Notes under the pieces: model-generated
Seen by the model: the letters and a program-made list of their open reading frames with translations, nothing else
What the model was told of the DNA's origin: nothing
Databases searched by the model: none
Program-made: the position numbers and the translations under genes
Shown: positions 9,893 through 19,590 of the stretch, piece by piece
Layout of the letters: each line of letters begins with the position of its first letter
Position numbering within the stretch: the first letter of the stretch is position 1
Assembly (NCBI GenBank): GCA_021014325.1
Contig: JAJGQC010000611.1
Location: 124,001 to 188,000, forward strand
Source: Plazaster borealis
Taxonomy: Eukaryota > Echinodermata > Asteroidea > Forcipulatida > Labidiasteridae
Direction: 5' to 3'
Length of the DNA stretch: 64,000 nt

Positions 9893-10469
9893 GTACTTAA
9901 CTTCCTCCAAAGGTTGACTTTGTACACACAATTCCTGGTGGAACATCCCTCTCATTAGAATTCCCTGTGGAGACCTTTTGTTGTTGGTCTCCATAAGGTT
10001 GCCAATATTCAAACACTGGGACTTGTTCCAAAGTGTGATTTTGTTCCTTCACACATGTGAGAACCAAAGGATCCTCAAACTGTTCAAATACATGCCAAAC
10101 TTGTACAGTCTAGTATTAATTCTTTACACACTATGTATTTCTGTATCATCATTGCTTTACTCCAATAGATGGATAATTGTTGCTGATTTTTAGCAAACCT
10201 TTTTTAATGAAAATGCAGAAATGATAAAACAACAAAAAGGATGTATAGATTGTCATTGTGTGTTTGTTCAAACCAATCCTTTAGTTTATATTATGCTTCA
10301 TAAAACCTAAAAATGATGAGAATCAACAAAGCTTGAGGGACTAGAGAACACCCAGACTTTATGTTCTATAACCCTTGTTCATTGTAACCAAAGCAAAACA
10401 TTGTTTCAACAATTCAAATTTACTGAGAATGCACAAGTATTCTAGAGTGTTAATAAAATTGTACCTGCA
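9893..10469. other. No gene seen
   Basis: Spacer between the two duplicated blocks. No recognisable coding or repeat content in either strand. Confidence 0.4.
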
Positions 10470-11945
10470 CAAAAAGCTTGCCTGATGAGGCGCAAGTCAT
10501 GTTCTTTTTTTTTCATGCAAAATATTGAGGACTCATCAATCACCAAAACTGGAACTAAAAATACTTAATTTAGACACAACCGATGACTTCCATGGGTGAT
10601 CTGTTTTCCTTGTATTCATTTCAATGTAATCAAATGGAGGCTGGAAGGACAAACAGTCTGGCCACTTCTTGTAAAATAATCATTAGAACTATCATTGGCA
10701 TTGTGGGTACAGGGAACCCGCCAAACTTGGGCAAGTCACGTCAACTATCTCTCTCATAACTTATTCACTAATTCGACCCTCAACCATGAATAAATTATTT
10801 TCTATCACGCCATCCCGCGCCCCCCCCCCACCTGCAATAAAAACATGTTAATGCAATGACCATGGCTAACTTCGCGACGAGCCACGGGTGGGACAGGACC
10901 AGCATGTAGAAGCAGGAGGTCTTTATCTCAGTAGATATAACACTATTTGAACATACCTGAGTTTGATTTATCAACCTTTCTTCTGCTTTAATTTACTTAC
11001 TTTTGCCACGTAGGCTTATTTTCAATCTTTTTTGATTGGTTCTTTGGCAAGGTCCTGCCTGATGCATACCGGGAACTATCTGGAAATTGTTCAATAAAGA
11101 TTTAACTACAATTTAACATAAGTAAATAAATGATACGTCCGTCGAAGCTGCGCTGAAAACGATCAATGAAAGGCACACCCCTAGCTGTGTGCACTCAACC
11201 TGTTACTCTTGCATAATATGCAAATGCTGTCACGCTTCTTGGCTACCAGTAGAAAATGTAAATATCATACTTGTCAACTATTTTCAATGGAAACTGTTAA
11301 TGTCATTTGTAAACTAGCAACTAGAATCTACCTTAGTTTGGAGGCTCTTGTAGGTTCCAAGACCAGTCTGAGCTGTTCACAGAGATCCCTGGCTAGACCT
11401 GATGTCAATGACTCGTACCGATGCCATGTCTCCTGCGCTTCTCTCTCCTTCCGGTCAAATAACAAATAATGGTTTGTCAATAGGGTGACTTGTAATATAC
11501 AATCAAGCAAGTATCACCACGGCCCAATTGCATTCATCTACTTACATGAACCACTGGCAAGTTAGCATGTCTTTTACACGCTACTTTATGAAACATAAAT
11601 TCTGCTAAGCACCGTTCTGTAAGCAGAAAATATCTGCTTACATGTTTTATGAAATTGCTCAAAAGGAAACTCAGCCATCTAGTGTGTAGATATCTGCTTT
11701 TGAAAGCAGAAGGTCCTGGATTTATAATATCACAATAATAATAATAATTTGGGAGGCTAATCATCCTTACCTGCAGCTGAAAAGCTGAGCTGCAAAGGAT
11801 GTGGCTACAAGGCATTCAAGCTGCAGGCACGCAAGGGTGCATTTGGAAGCCAGCCACATTGACCCATATCTAAACCAGATATCAAAAGTGTTTGATTTTT
11901 CCTGAGGGAAGAAAACTGGAGGGCCCGGAGAAAAACCCTTGTGGC
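10470..11945. repeat. Copy 2 of the tandem segmental duplication (left portion)
   Basis: Homologous to 5510-6500 in the same orientation and includes the second copy of the 116-bp midasin exon. About 450 bp near 10780-11260 has no counterpart in copy 1. Confidence 0.8.
11332..11447 (-). CDS. MDN1: Midasin exon, duplicate B (same 38 residues as 5863-5978)
   Basis: The minus strand is 116 bp from GGAAG|GAGAGA to CTAAG|GTAGAT and encodes the same EREAQETWHRYESLTSGLAR and DLCEQLRLVLEPTRASKL as the exon at 5863-5978. Splice signals are intact. In gene order it follows the exon at 12486-12578, which ends in phase 0 as required. It precedes the duplicate exon, so duplicate B or A could serve but not both. 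Codon-level near-identity implies a recent duplication. Confidence 0.84.
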
Positions 11946-12485
11946 ATAGAAAAAACCAATGCCCAACTCTACTCAGTAATGACCTTAGCCGGGAATCAAA
12001 CCAGGGTCACATTGGCGAGAGGCAAGCGCTTTACGCACTAGCCACCCATGCCACCCAATTTGAAATTGGTCACAGGCAAGCTGGGTCATCTAGCGGGGTT
12101 AGAAATCTGCTCTTGAAAGCAGAATGTCCTACGACAACGGCTTTGGCTCGATCAGCGCATCACTTGAAGCATAAGCTGTCCTTAGCAACAGCAGTAGCTA
12201 AGTTGTAGCCAATTATTCAGACTAGTTTATAGCCCCATGTTTGGAAAAATCACAGCACAAACTTCACACGATGTGCAGCCCGATGCATGGTTCCATTTTT
12301 TCTTGGTGCAACAAATGTGTATTGTTTTGACACAAAAAAACGAAGACTAGAATTCACAGCACGATCGAGAAATAAGGGGAGCCACAAAAAAAACAAAAAA
12401 AAGAAATGGGGAAATAAAAAACGCAAATACCTGTGTAAACGTGGACATTTCACATGCCTGAAATCAATGGCTATACTTAATTTAC
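11946..12485. other. No gene seen; old repeat debris
   Basis: A tRNA-like B box remnant (TTTACGCACTAGCCACCCATG region, minus sense) and repeats of the CAGGCAAGCT.GGTCATCTAG motif also seen at 6195-6225. An A-rich run at 12375-12420. No coding evidence. Confidence 0.35.
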
Positions 12486-12578
12486 CTCCTCGGCTGTTCC
12501 CTGTTTCTGACTGAGCATGCTCAGTTGCTGTTCCATCTCCAGGCGTAATGCTTCCAGCTCCTCAATGTTCATAAATGA
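12486..12578 (-). CDS. MDN1: Midasin exon: SFMNIEELEALRLEMEQQLSML (start uncertain)
   Basis: The minus strand encodes SFMNIEELEALRLEMEQQLS and then MLSQKQGTAEE, ending at GAGGAG|GTAAAT in phase 0, which fits the start of the 116-bp exon. The amphipathic, Glu-rich helix followed by the W..Y..L.....CEQLRL segment is the order expected just upstream of the midasin MIDAS domain. The acceptor is uncertain: CCACAG at 12579-12580 has a poor pyrimidine tract, and the frame stays open to about 12625. Assignment rests mainly on position and phase. Confidence 0.6.
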
Positions 12579-12780
12579 CTGTGGCATTGCATCATGGGAT
12601 AGCAGGTCAAAGGTTGTGTGAATAGTGAACCCTGCATCTTACTGATGTCACTCACATCTGTTATAAAATATCAAAGTTGTATTCTGACGTTATATACAGA
12701 TGTTGGGTGAATGTTCTTTCAAAACGTTACCTGATGGTTGTGGTTTTATCACGTTACTTGACAACATCAATACAACGTTA

Positions 12781-13761
12781 GGGAGCGTCTCAAAAGTCGG
12801 ATTGTTTGGAACGTCCAAATGAGAACACATCACCGTCCCGCCGGGCATACTCCGTGTCCCTGCTGGATCGCGGGCATATCCCCATTTGGACATTCCACCG
12901 CGGGCGCTGCTCCCGCATGTTCCCAGGCAAGAAATCTACGCATTCCCATTGGGACGGTTGCACGGTTTTACCCATTTGGGAACTCGGCCTGTATGCGAAC
13001 GTGTAATTTCTAACAAAATGGCGTCTCGCTGGTGAATCCCAGTAAGTGATGTTATCCCTTTGATAAAAAGTTAACGCTATGAATACACAACAATCTTTTT
13101 GAAGAGGGATCAGGATTTACGTTTGTAGTTGGATGCAAAACATGAGGTTTATTTTGATTTTAAGGGTAGTCTTTGGAAGAAAGGTTTAAGTCGGACATGC
13201 AACGACGATATGTCTATAAAAACTGATTACCCAGACTTAAAATGCATGATTATCCAGACTTATGAACAAATTTAAAACAATCACAGTCATTAGTCACCAC
13301 TTATAACTGCAGATTAAAATGACACTACATCTATGAAGTGTGGAAATTATGTAAAATATAAATATCCTCCTATTGTACTCTGAAATAACGTTCATTAAAG
13401 GTAGAGGAATTGAGGAAATAGCGGCGAGTCATGTAGTAACGGAACATTGTCAACTTTATTATTCTAACAAAATTGACAACATCTTTAAAAGTAGTCGAAT
13501 TGTTTCAGACTGGTTACAAATATTTATTTATGAACCTACCTTGCCTTCTATTGTTGTTTGTTTACTCTTTGAAGTCAACGCAACTCCGGCAATGGAGCGC
13601 AAACACAAACATGCACGCAATCGGGCACAAAGCAGACAATGTGCGAATGTTCCCAATTGGGAACGTTCCCATGGGAATGGTCAAAATATCATGCCGTGTC
13701 CCAACGGGCATGCCGAAAAAGGAACGTTCAAATGGGAACGTTCCATTTTGACGACGCTCCC
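12781..13761. mobile_element. Non-autonomous Harbinger-like DNA transposon (TTA target site), rich in GGGAACGTTCCC palindromes
   Basis: The termini GGGAGCGTC..TCAAAA and TTTTGACGACGCTCCC are inverted. Flanking TTA at 12778-12780 and 13762-13764 is a 3-bp TWA duplication. The subterminal regions hold many variants of GGGAACGTTCC and CCCATTTGGGA. No transposase ORF in the 981 bp; the open frames at 12806-13013 and 13373-13830 are low-complexity by-products of these motifs. Confidence 0.72.
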
Positions 13762-13764
13762 TTA

Positions 13765-14227
13765 ATGACTATGTATCTTCACAACGTCTTAATAAAAGTC
13801 GCGTTAACTTTTTTTGGCAATGTTGCCTGAATGTTTTGTCAGGTTACTTGGGAACGTTATGACAACCTAAATATCACATATACAAATTAGTAAATTAGGC
13901 TAAGAAGTTGTAAAATACCTACAAAATATTTCAAGAAATTTGCCAAATGTATGAACTGGGTATACTAATTTCTTTATTTATTTGTCTAAACTATCAGAGG
14001 ATTTAGTGATAATTTAAATATAGTAACTCAACATGTAATTTTACTTAAAATGTTATTAAAATTGAATTTTTTTTCCATGATACAACCATGACTGCCAAAG
14101 TCATAACGTTATTATAAAATGTCAAAACGCAACGTCCTCTAGTCGTTGACAAAACTCCACACTTTTCAAATAACGCCTTAGCGACGCCGAGTGGACGTTA
14201 TTTTGTTTGCTAGGCATGTTGAGGTGA
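13765..14227. other. No gene seen
   Basis: Remains of another repeat rich in AACGTTA motifs, present on both sides of the element at 12781-13761. No coding evidence. Confidence 0.35.
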
Positions 14228-14748
14228 AATAGTGCCACCTAGTAATGGTGCCCCATAATAGTCACTCAGACATGTCTACATGCCACAGGCATTAAAGATC
14301 AGCTTCAAAACCCTTGTCGCACAGAGCAATATTTAAAGGTAACTTGGAGGCAACCAACAACAAAGTGTATAAAAGAAACCCTTCAGTATCGCAGCAGATA
14401 ATTTTGTCTCATAGTCTTTAAAAACAAAATGTCGGACAGAAATGTGAATGTACTGCCTGGAAGTGGATGCATGTAAATTACCTCATGTGTCATGGTCCCT
14501 TAGCTTCAAAAGACTCCGTCTCTAGAATAACTTAGTTTCCTTAGGATGCACAAATCTCAGTCTCACTCCATGTTTTACATCTGAAGCTGTTACTGCTTCT
14601 CCACTGTCAAATGATCAGCTGACAGCAGCATGATCGTCATAGCAACACTCTTAGCAACTAAACAATAAGAACAATATGGGAATTATTATAGACTGTGTAA
14701 GTCTCATGCATTTTCCAACATTGTGAAGATTTCTTTTGTTCTTTCCTT
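14228..14748. repeat. Copy 2 of the tandem segmental duplication (right portion)
   Basis: Homologous to 9372-9892 in the same orientation; homology breaks shortly before the SINE at 14798. Confidence 0.8.
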
Positions 14749-14797
14749 TTTTTCTTTGGTCTAGTTCATGCTCCAGCAGTGACATCATCTTGTGGAA

Positions 14798-15213
14798 GTG
14801 TCGTGGCCGAGCGGTTAAGAGCACCGAATTCAAACTCTGGTGTTTCTGATCAGCAGAGTGTGGGTTCGAATCCCCAGCCGTGACACTTGTGTCCTTAAGC
14901 AAGACACTTAACCATTGCTTCGTCCTTCGGATGGGACGTAAAGCCGTTGGTCCCGTGTATTGTGTAATGCACGTAAAAGAACCCAGTGCACTTATCGAAA
15001 AGAGAAGGGGTTCGCCCGTTGTTCCTGGTTGTGGCTGCTGAATGCCGTAGCACCTTGTAAAAAACATTATAAGGTGCTACATAATTGGGTCTCATAATTC
15101 ATAACTTCAATAACCCATCTTTCTGTTTAAAGTATATATACTAAGCGCCTTGAGTACCTTGTTTGGTAGATACGTGCGCTATATAAGACTTTGATATTAT
15201 TATTATTATTATC
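14798..15213 (+). mobile_element. Full-length tRNA-derived SINE
   Basis: The head has a seven-pair acceptor stem (GTCGTGG with CCGTGAC), A box GTGGCCGAGCGGTTAAGAGC, a long variable arm and B box GGGTTCGAATCCCC, so it derives from a class II tRNA (anticodon loop TTCAAAC, Leu-like). The body contains ACTTGTGTCCTTAAGCAAGA, CTTCGTCCTTCGGATGGGAC and GTGCACTTATCG. The tail has GCGCTATATAAGA and an (ATT)n end, the kind of 3' end shared with a partner LINE. Confidence 0.88.
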
Positions 15214-15454
15214 TGCTTCAGCTTTAGACTCACACACTGGTTTGACACGGACAAAATTGCAACAGAAATGATTTCTGTTGAGTCTCTTGAAACCCTCCCA
15301 AACAACATATCAAAAAGGTAGAAAAAGGAACTTGGGGAAAAATTGCTAATATGCATAAAATCAAACGGCCGATTTCGCCTCTATTTTCAATAGCTTAAAG
15401 GCACCTGGAAATAGTTTTTTTATTTTTTTTTACAGCAGAGTATATGTATATTAA

Positions 15455-15820
15455 AGGCATCGTACACGTTTGGTAAATACTCAAAATATATATTAGCATG
15501 AAAACTGACTTGGTAACAAGTAACAGAGAGCTGTTGATAGTATAAAACATTGTGAGAAACGACTCTCTGAAGTAACGTAGTTTTTGAGAAAGAGGTAATT
15601 TCTCACTAAAATAATAAAGGACTTCTAGCTAGAAGCCTTTTATTCCTATCTGAAAGCACACAAATTTGTACAACAAGGGTGTTTTTTCTTTCATCATTTT
15701 CTTGCAACTTCGATGACCAATTGAGCCCAAATTTTCACAGGCTTGTTATATTATGCATTTGTTGGGATACACCAAGTGAGAACACTGGTCTTTGACAATT
15801 ACCAAACGTGTACGATGCCT
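15455..15820. mobile_element. TTAA-flanked MITE, family 1, copy A (nested)
   Basis: The ends AGGCATCGTACACGTTTGGT and ACCAAACGTGTACGATGCCT are a perfect 20-bp inverted terminal repeat, flanked by TTAA at 15451-15454 and 15821-15824. The 366-bp body has a central palindrome GACTTCTAGCTAGAAGCC. Other copies: 18136-18322 (truncated), 18930-19293, 48433-48798 and a remnant at 51628-51770. Confidence 0.88.
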
Positions 15821-16057
15821 TTAACAATAAAACAATTTTTTGAGTAATTGTTTGTCACGATTTATATGTTAAAAAAATTGATAAAGTTGTTTGAGAGTGA
15901 CTCCGCCCATCCCTTTTTGTGACGTCAATCGAGGCAGACTTCGCCGCGATCGAACATCGACCCCCCTCGAACTTGCCTGCATTTACGTGCAAGTAGTGAG
16001 CTTGTACGTTTCGTTTTGTTATCCCAAAAAAAGGATATTTCGTGCATTTTTCCGGCA

Positions 16058-16300
16058 ATGCCGACCAGGTGTATTGCTGCTGGATGCAGCAAAACGACTA
16101 AAGATGGGGTCAGTTAGCATTTGTTTCCTGCAGATCCCAAATATAGGCAGTTATGGGCATCGAAAGTCAGGCTAACGAGGGCAAAGTTGTCCGGTCCGAC
16201 ATTGTTTTCAGCGCTGCAGCGAACATGTTTCTGGTGTTCGGATCGACTTGAGCTGTATGCCGCGCCGCGGCAGGCCGATCCGATTTGTCATCACGGGGCC
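16058..16300 (+). pseudogene. THAP zinc-finger domain, broken by a stop and a frameshift
   Basis: From ATG at 16058 the frame reads MPTRCIAAGCSKTTKDGVS, a TAG, then HLFPADPKYRQLWASKVRLT and RAKLSGPT. A -1 shift near 16205 gives CSEHVSG. The C-x4-C at the start and the C-x2-H (CSEH) about 45 residues later, with the conserved FP and W, are the C2CH signature of THAP DNA-binding domains. The TAG is at 16115-16117. Downstream sequence is not recognisable as a transposase catalytic domain. Confidence 0.75.
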
Positions 16301-16725
16301 GCTAAACTACCTCGTATTATCCGTGTTTTCGTTATAACCGTGCTCATATCTTCCGTTTTTTTTAAGACATAGAAACGCGCATGGGACAGTTCGGGACCGG
16401 TGAAAAACCTAGTATAAACGTCGAATGTACACTGTCCTAGGATTGCATTGGGTGACGTCCGAATACGAAAACGCATCATACTGATCAGGTACCCAGACGT
16501 AATGTACAGGGCCAGACTACACATTTTCTCTTCAAATATCCCGCGCCTCGCTTGACGTCACGAACAGCGCCATGTAAACGGGGGCCTATTTTTAAATTTG
16601 TAATTGAAATAAAAACACAATTTTTTAACCTTAGTTAATTGTTTATTCACATTCCAATCATAAAAATGTATATATTAACGACAAAAGCTTTATTTTGACA
16701 AAATACCACTGCCAGGTGCCTTTAT

Positions 16726-18131
16726 ATGTATGCACACCAGATGTTACTAGAAATGAAATCATTATGCACAGCAGATATTACTAGAAATGATATCAATATC
16801 ACATACATGTAATATTGCATGGATATGATCACTGCATATCTTCCAAAAACATTTGAGCAAGAAAAATTACAAGATGGCTGCCAAAAAAAAATTATCACTA
16901 GTTATCACGATAAGAACCAGATTTGGATGACCTCTGTCAGATTTTAAATGTGATGATAACAAGTAATAAAATAAACAATTCATATTCTTTTGGATGTTAC
17001 ATGACATTTTCCTACATAGCTTACAACCTTTTTAAAGGAAATTTTCACAGGTTAGTTTTATTGTATAACAATCAAACAGTTCCAACAACGAAATGTATAC
17101 CTTCCCTTTCATTTTCCCTTATCCTTTTTTTTTCCGCAGCTAAAAATCAGGACCACAGAGGTACAACTTTTTTTCCAATGTTATGAAAGCTAAGCACAGA
17201 CAATATTACAAAATGTATATAGAGGTTCCCTTATACACCCAACCACATGTCTGTGACACCCCCCCCCCCTCCTCTCCTAGATATAAAACATAGTTATACA
17301 CTTGCATTTACCAATGATTTTTACATCTAACTGACTTCTTTGCATGCCCACCTGATGTCAAGCATTATTTTAGCCTTGATTTATTTCTGTGATTAAATAG
17401 TTTGTACTTAACTTGTCTTAATTAGTGAAACATAATAAACAAATAAACAGTTTACTTTTTCCTGTTACTAACAATAACAAACAATTCTTAGGATCAAAGA
17501 AAATGTTCAAAACATATCGCATTAACATCTTTGAAGACTATATTTTTTGATGAAATCAAATCTTCTGTTAAAATTATATTTATACAAAATTTGTCAATAT
17601 AATAATACCTATAGCAAGTTGTTGTATCACTTTTCAATTTTTGTATAATACAAATAATTTGTTCAAATTAACATTTAAAGGGTGTGTACAACATTGGTAA
17701 GGTTGAAATATAAATGCACACAGATTTGCACATAACTTGCATGGTATAAAGATGGTCATGGTGGAAAACTTTTCTTGAAATAGTTTTGCTTGAAATGCTA
17801 TAGTTTTTAGGAAATGAGTAAAACCATTAGTCTTTATCACTAGTGATAAATTGTGATGTTTGAAAACAGTGAAAACATATAATGGGGTTTTTGGTCGAGT
17901 CTTATTCTCAGATTTTCTTTGTTATTTTGTTCCATTGGTTTTACTTTCATACTTTTTACCACTTAGTATTACATTCGCAACATCATATATAATTTTCATG
18001 GCCTTTATAACCGATACAAATGCACAGTTTTTTTACGCACGAATCGAACCCCCCGCTAGTCTTAATAACAAAGCAAACATGGCAAATATACAATGGTCAG
18101 CTATTTATGAGTAAAGATTTCAAAAGCAACC
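16726..18131. other. No gene seen
   Basis: AT-rich. A short direct duplication near 16735-16795 (CACA.CAGATATTACTAGAAATGA) and an old interspersed repeat at 17900-18005 shared with 6645-6750. Homopolymer C run at 17258-17270. Confidence 0.4.
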
Positions 18132-18135
18132 TTAA

Positions 18136-18322
18136 AGGCATCGTACACGTTTGGTAATTACTCAAAATATATATTAGCATAAAACTGACTTGGTAACGAG
18201 CAACAGAGAGCTGTTGATAGTATAAAACATTGTAGGAAACGACTCCTCTGAAGTAACGTAATTTTTGAGAAAGAGGTAATTTCTCACTAAAATAATAAAA
18301 ACTTCTTGCAAGAAGTTTTTAT
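18136..18322. mobile_element. TTAA MITE family 1, copy B, right half missing
   Basis: Begins after TTAA (18132-18135) with AGGCATCGTACACGTTTGGT and runs through the central palindrome AAAACTTCTTGCAAGAAGTTTT region, then stops. The next bases (18327-18402) belong to a different fold-back family, the one at 58539-58752. Confidence 0.82.
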
Positions 18323-18326
18323 TCCA

Positions 18327-18402
18327 GTAACTGGGTGAAAGTTCATAATTCCATGTACAGCCACAGGCCTGCTTTGATCATGTCACCAGAGCCTCTTTAA
18401 AG
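18327..18402. mobile_element. Half of a TTAA fold-back MITE (58539-58752 family)
   Basis: AATTCCATGTACAGCCACAG followed by GCCTGCTTTGATCATG and GCCTCTTTAAAG matches the right arm at 58700-58756. The left arm is absent; the piece abuts the truncated copy B element. Confidence 0.65.
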
Positions 18403-18869
18403 GATGATCATAAGTTTATGAACATCCATGATTCAAATCCTATAGACATGTAGTTATCGTGGAATACACAAACTGTACATCATGAAATACATGTACAATT
18501 GTACATCATATACAAAGGTATGTTTGTTTCCTAATGGTACATTCATTAATTAGGAGTCACATTGAAAAGGTGAAATACACTGTTTTTAAAGAGTGCAATT
18601 ATCACAAAACATATTTATATTAAAGGTAGGCCTACATACATGTAACACTATTGTACATCACTGGAAAATAGACTGTGCAAGTCTGGCAGGTATTGGAACT
18701 TACACTTACAGGACCAAGTTGCTCCTAACCATATTGAGTTTTACTTGTGCCTGATTCAGTTTCTTCAAATACTTTAGTTTAACTTAGTTTATGACTATAA
18801 ACAATTATAATATTTGGGAAAGTGAAATGTACCGATGAAATATAAAAGTATTATAAATTTAATAGATGA

Positions 18870-19590
18870 TAATTTTGCATCGGGATAAAGAATGTAATTT
18901 GTTTTTACCCTTAGACCGTTGTGTATTAAAGGCACTGAACACGTTTGGTAATTGTCAAAGACCAGTGTTCTCACTTGGTGTATCCCAACATATGCATAAA
19001 ATAACAAGCCTGTGAAAATTTGGGCTCAATTGGTCATCGAAGTTGCAAGAAAATTATGAAAGAAAAACACCCACGTTCTACAAGTTTGTGTGCTTTCAGA
19101 TAGGAATAAAAACTTCTTGCAAGAAGTTTTTATTATTTTAGTGAGAAACTACCTCTTTCTCAAAAACTACGTTACTTCAGAGAGAGTCGTTTCTTACAAT
19201 GTTTTATACTATCAACAGCTCTCCGTTGCTTGTTACCAAGTAAGTTTTTATGCTAATATTTGTTTTGAGTCATTACCAATGTGTACGATACCTTTAAGCA
19301 CTGAAGCTTTCCGAGTTCTGTGAAAAAATCCTCAGGCAAATCACTTGGGTGGAATTCGAACCCATGACCATTGCATTGCTAGAGCAGATGTCTTACCACT
19401 AGACCACCCAGCTGCCCGGGGCTAGAAGCAGTTAGAATCCTATGTTTAAGCAATGGGTACCGCAACGATTTAACACATGTTAATTTTGCATCGGGATAAA
19501 GAATATAATTTGTTTTTACCCTTACACTGATGTGTATTAAGCACTGTATACTCAGTACTTACCCGAGTAGTGCTAAAACATTTACATCTA
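18870..19590 (-). mobile_element. tRNA-like SINE copies in reverse orientation, one interrupted by a TTAA MITE
   Basis: Reading the minus strand, 19460-19310 contains an A box (GGTGGTCTAGTGGTAAGACA) and B box (GGGTTCGAATTCC), then a body that continues to TATCCCGATGCAAAATTA at 18871. The same 3' body occurs again, uninterrupted, at 19590-19482. The first copy is split by the MITE at 18930-19293. This SINE is the probable source of the tandem array that follows. Confidence 0.75.
18930..19293. mobile_element. TTAA MITE family 1, copy C, with an empty-site paralogue
   Basis: Inverted relative to copy A, flanked by TTAA at 18926-18929 and 19294-19297. The flanks (GTGTATTAA | TTAAGCACTG) join exactly to the uninterrupted paralogue GTGTATTAAGCACTG at 19530-19544, proving insertion at, and duplication of, one TTAA. 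Confidence 0.9.

Larger units (their letters stand above)
15399..16721 (+). mobile_element. Kolobok-like DNA transposon fragment carrying a THAP domain
   Basis: The inverted ends AGGCACCTGG (15399) and CCAGGTGCCT (to 16721) lie next to TTAA (15395-15398) and TTAT (16722-16725), consistent with a decayed TTAA duplication. Kolobok superfamily elements use TTAA sites and encode THAP-containing transposases, and a THAP domain is present at 16058-16260. The catalytic part is missing, so this is an internally deleted copy. A shorter TTAA element is nested at 15455-15820. Confidence 0.6.

Noticed and set aside
12806..13830. Several 60-130-codon ORFs with arginine- and proline-rich translations
   Set aside because: They lie within the Harbinger-like element and arise from repeated GGGAACGTTCCC motifs.
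16121..16372. 83-codon ORF as an intact gene
   Set aside because: It is the middle of the THAP pseudogene, opened artificially by the TAG before it and the frameshift after it.
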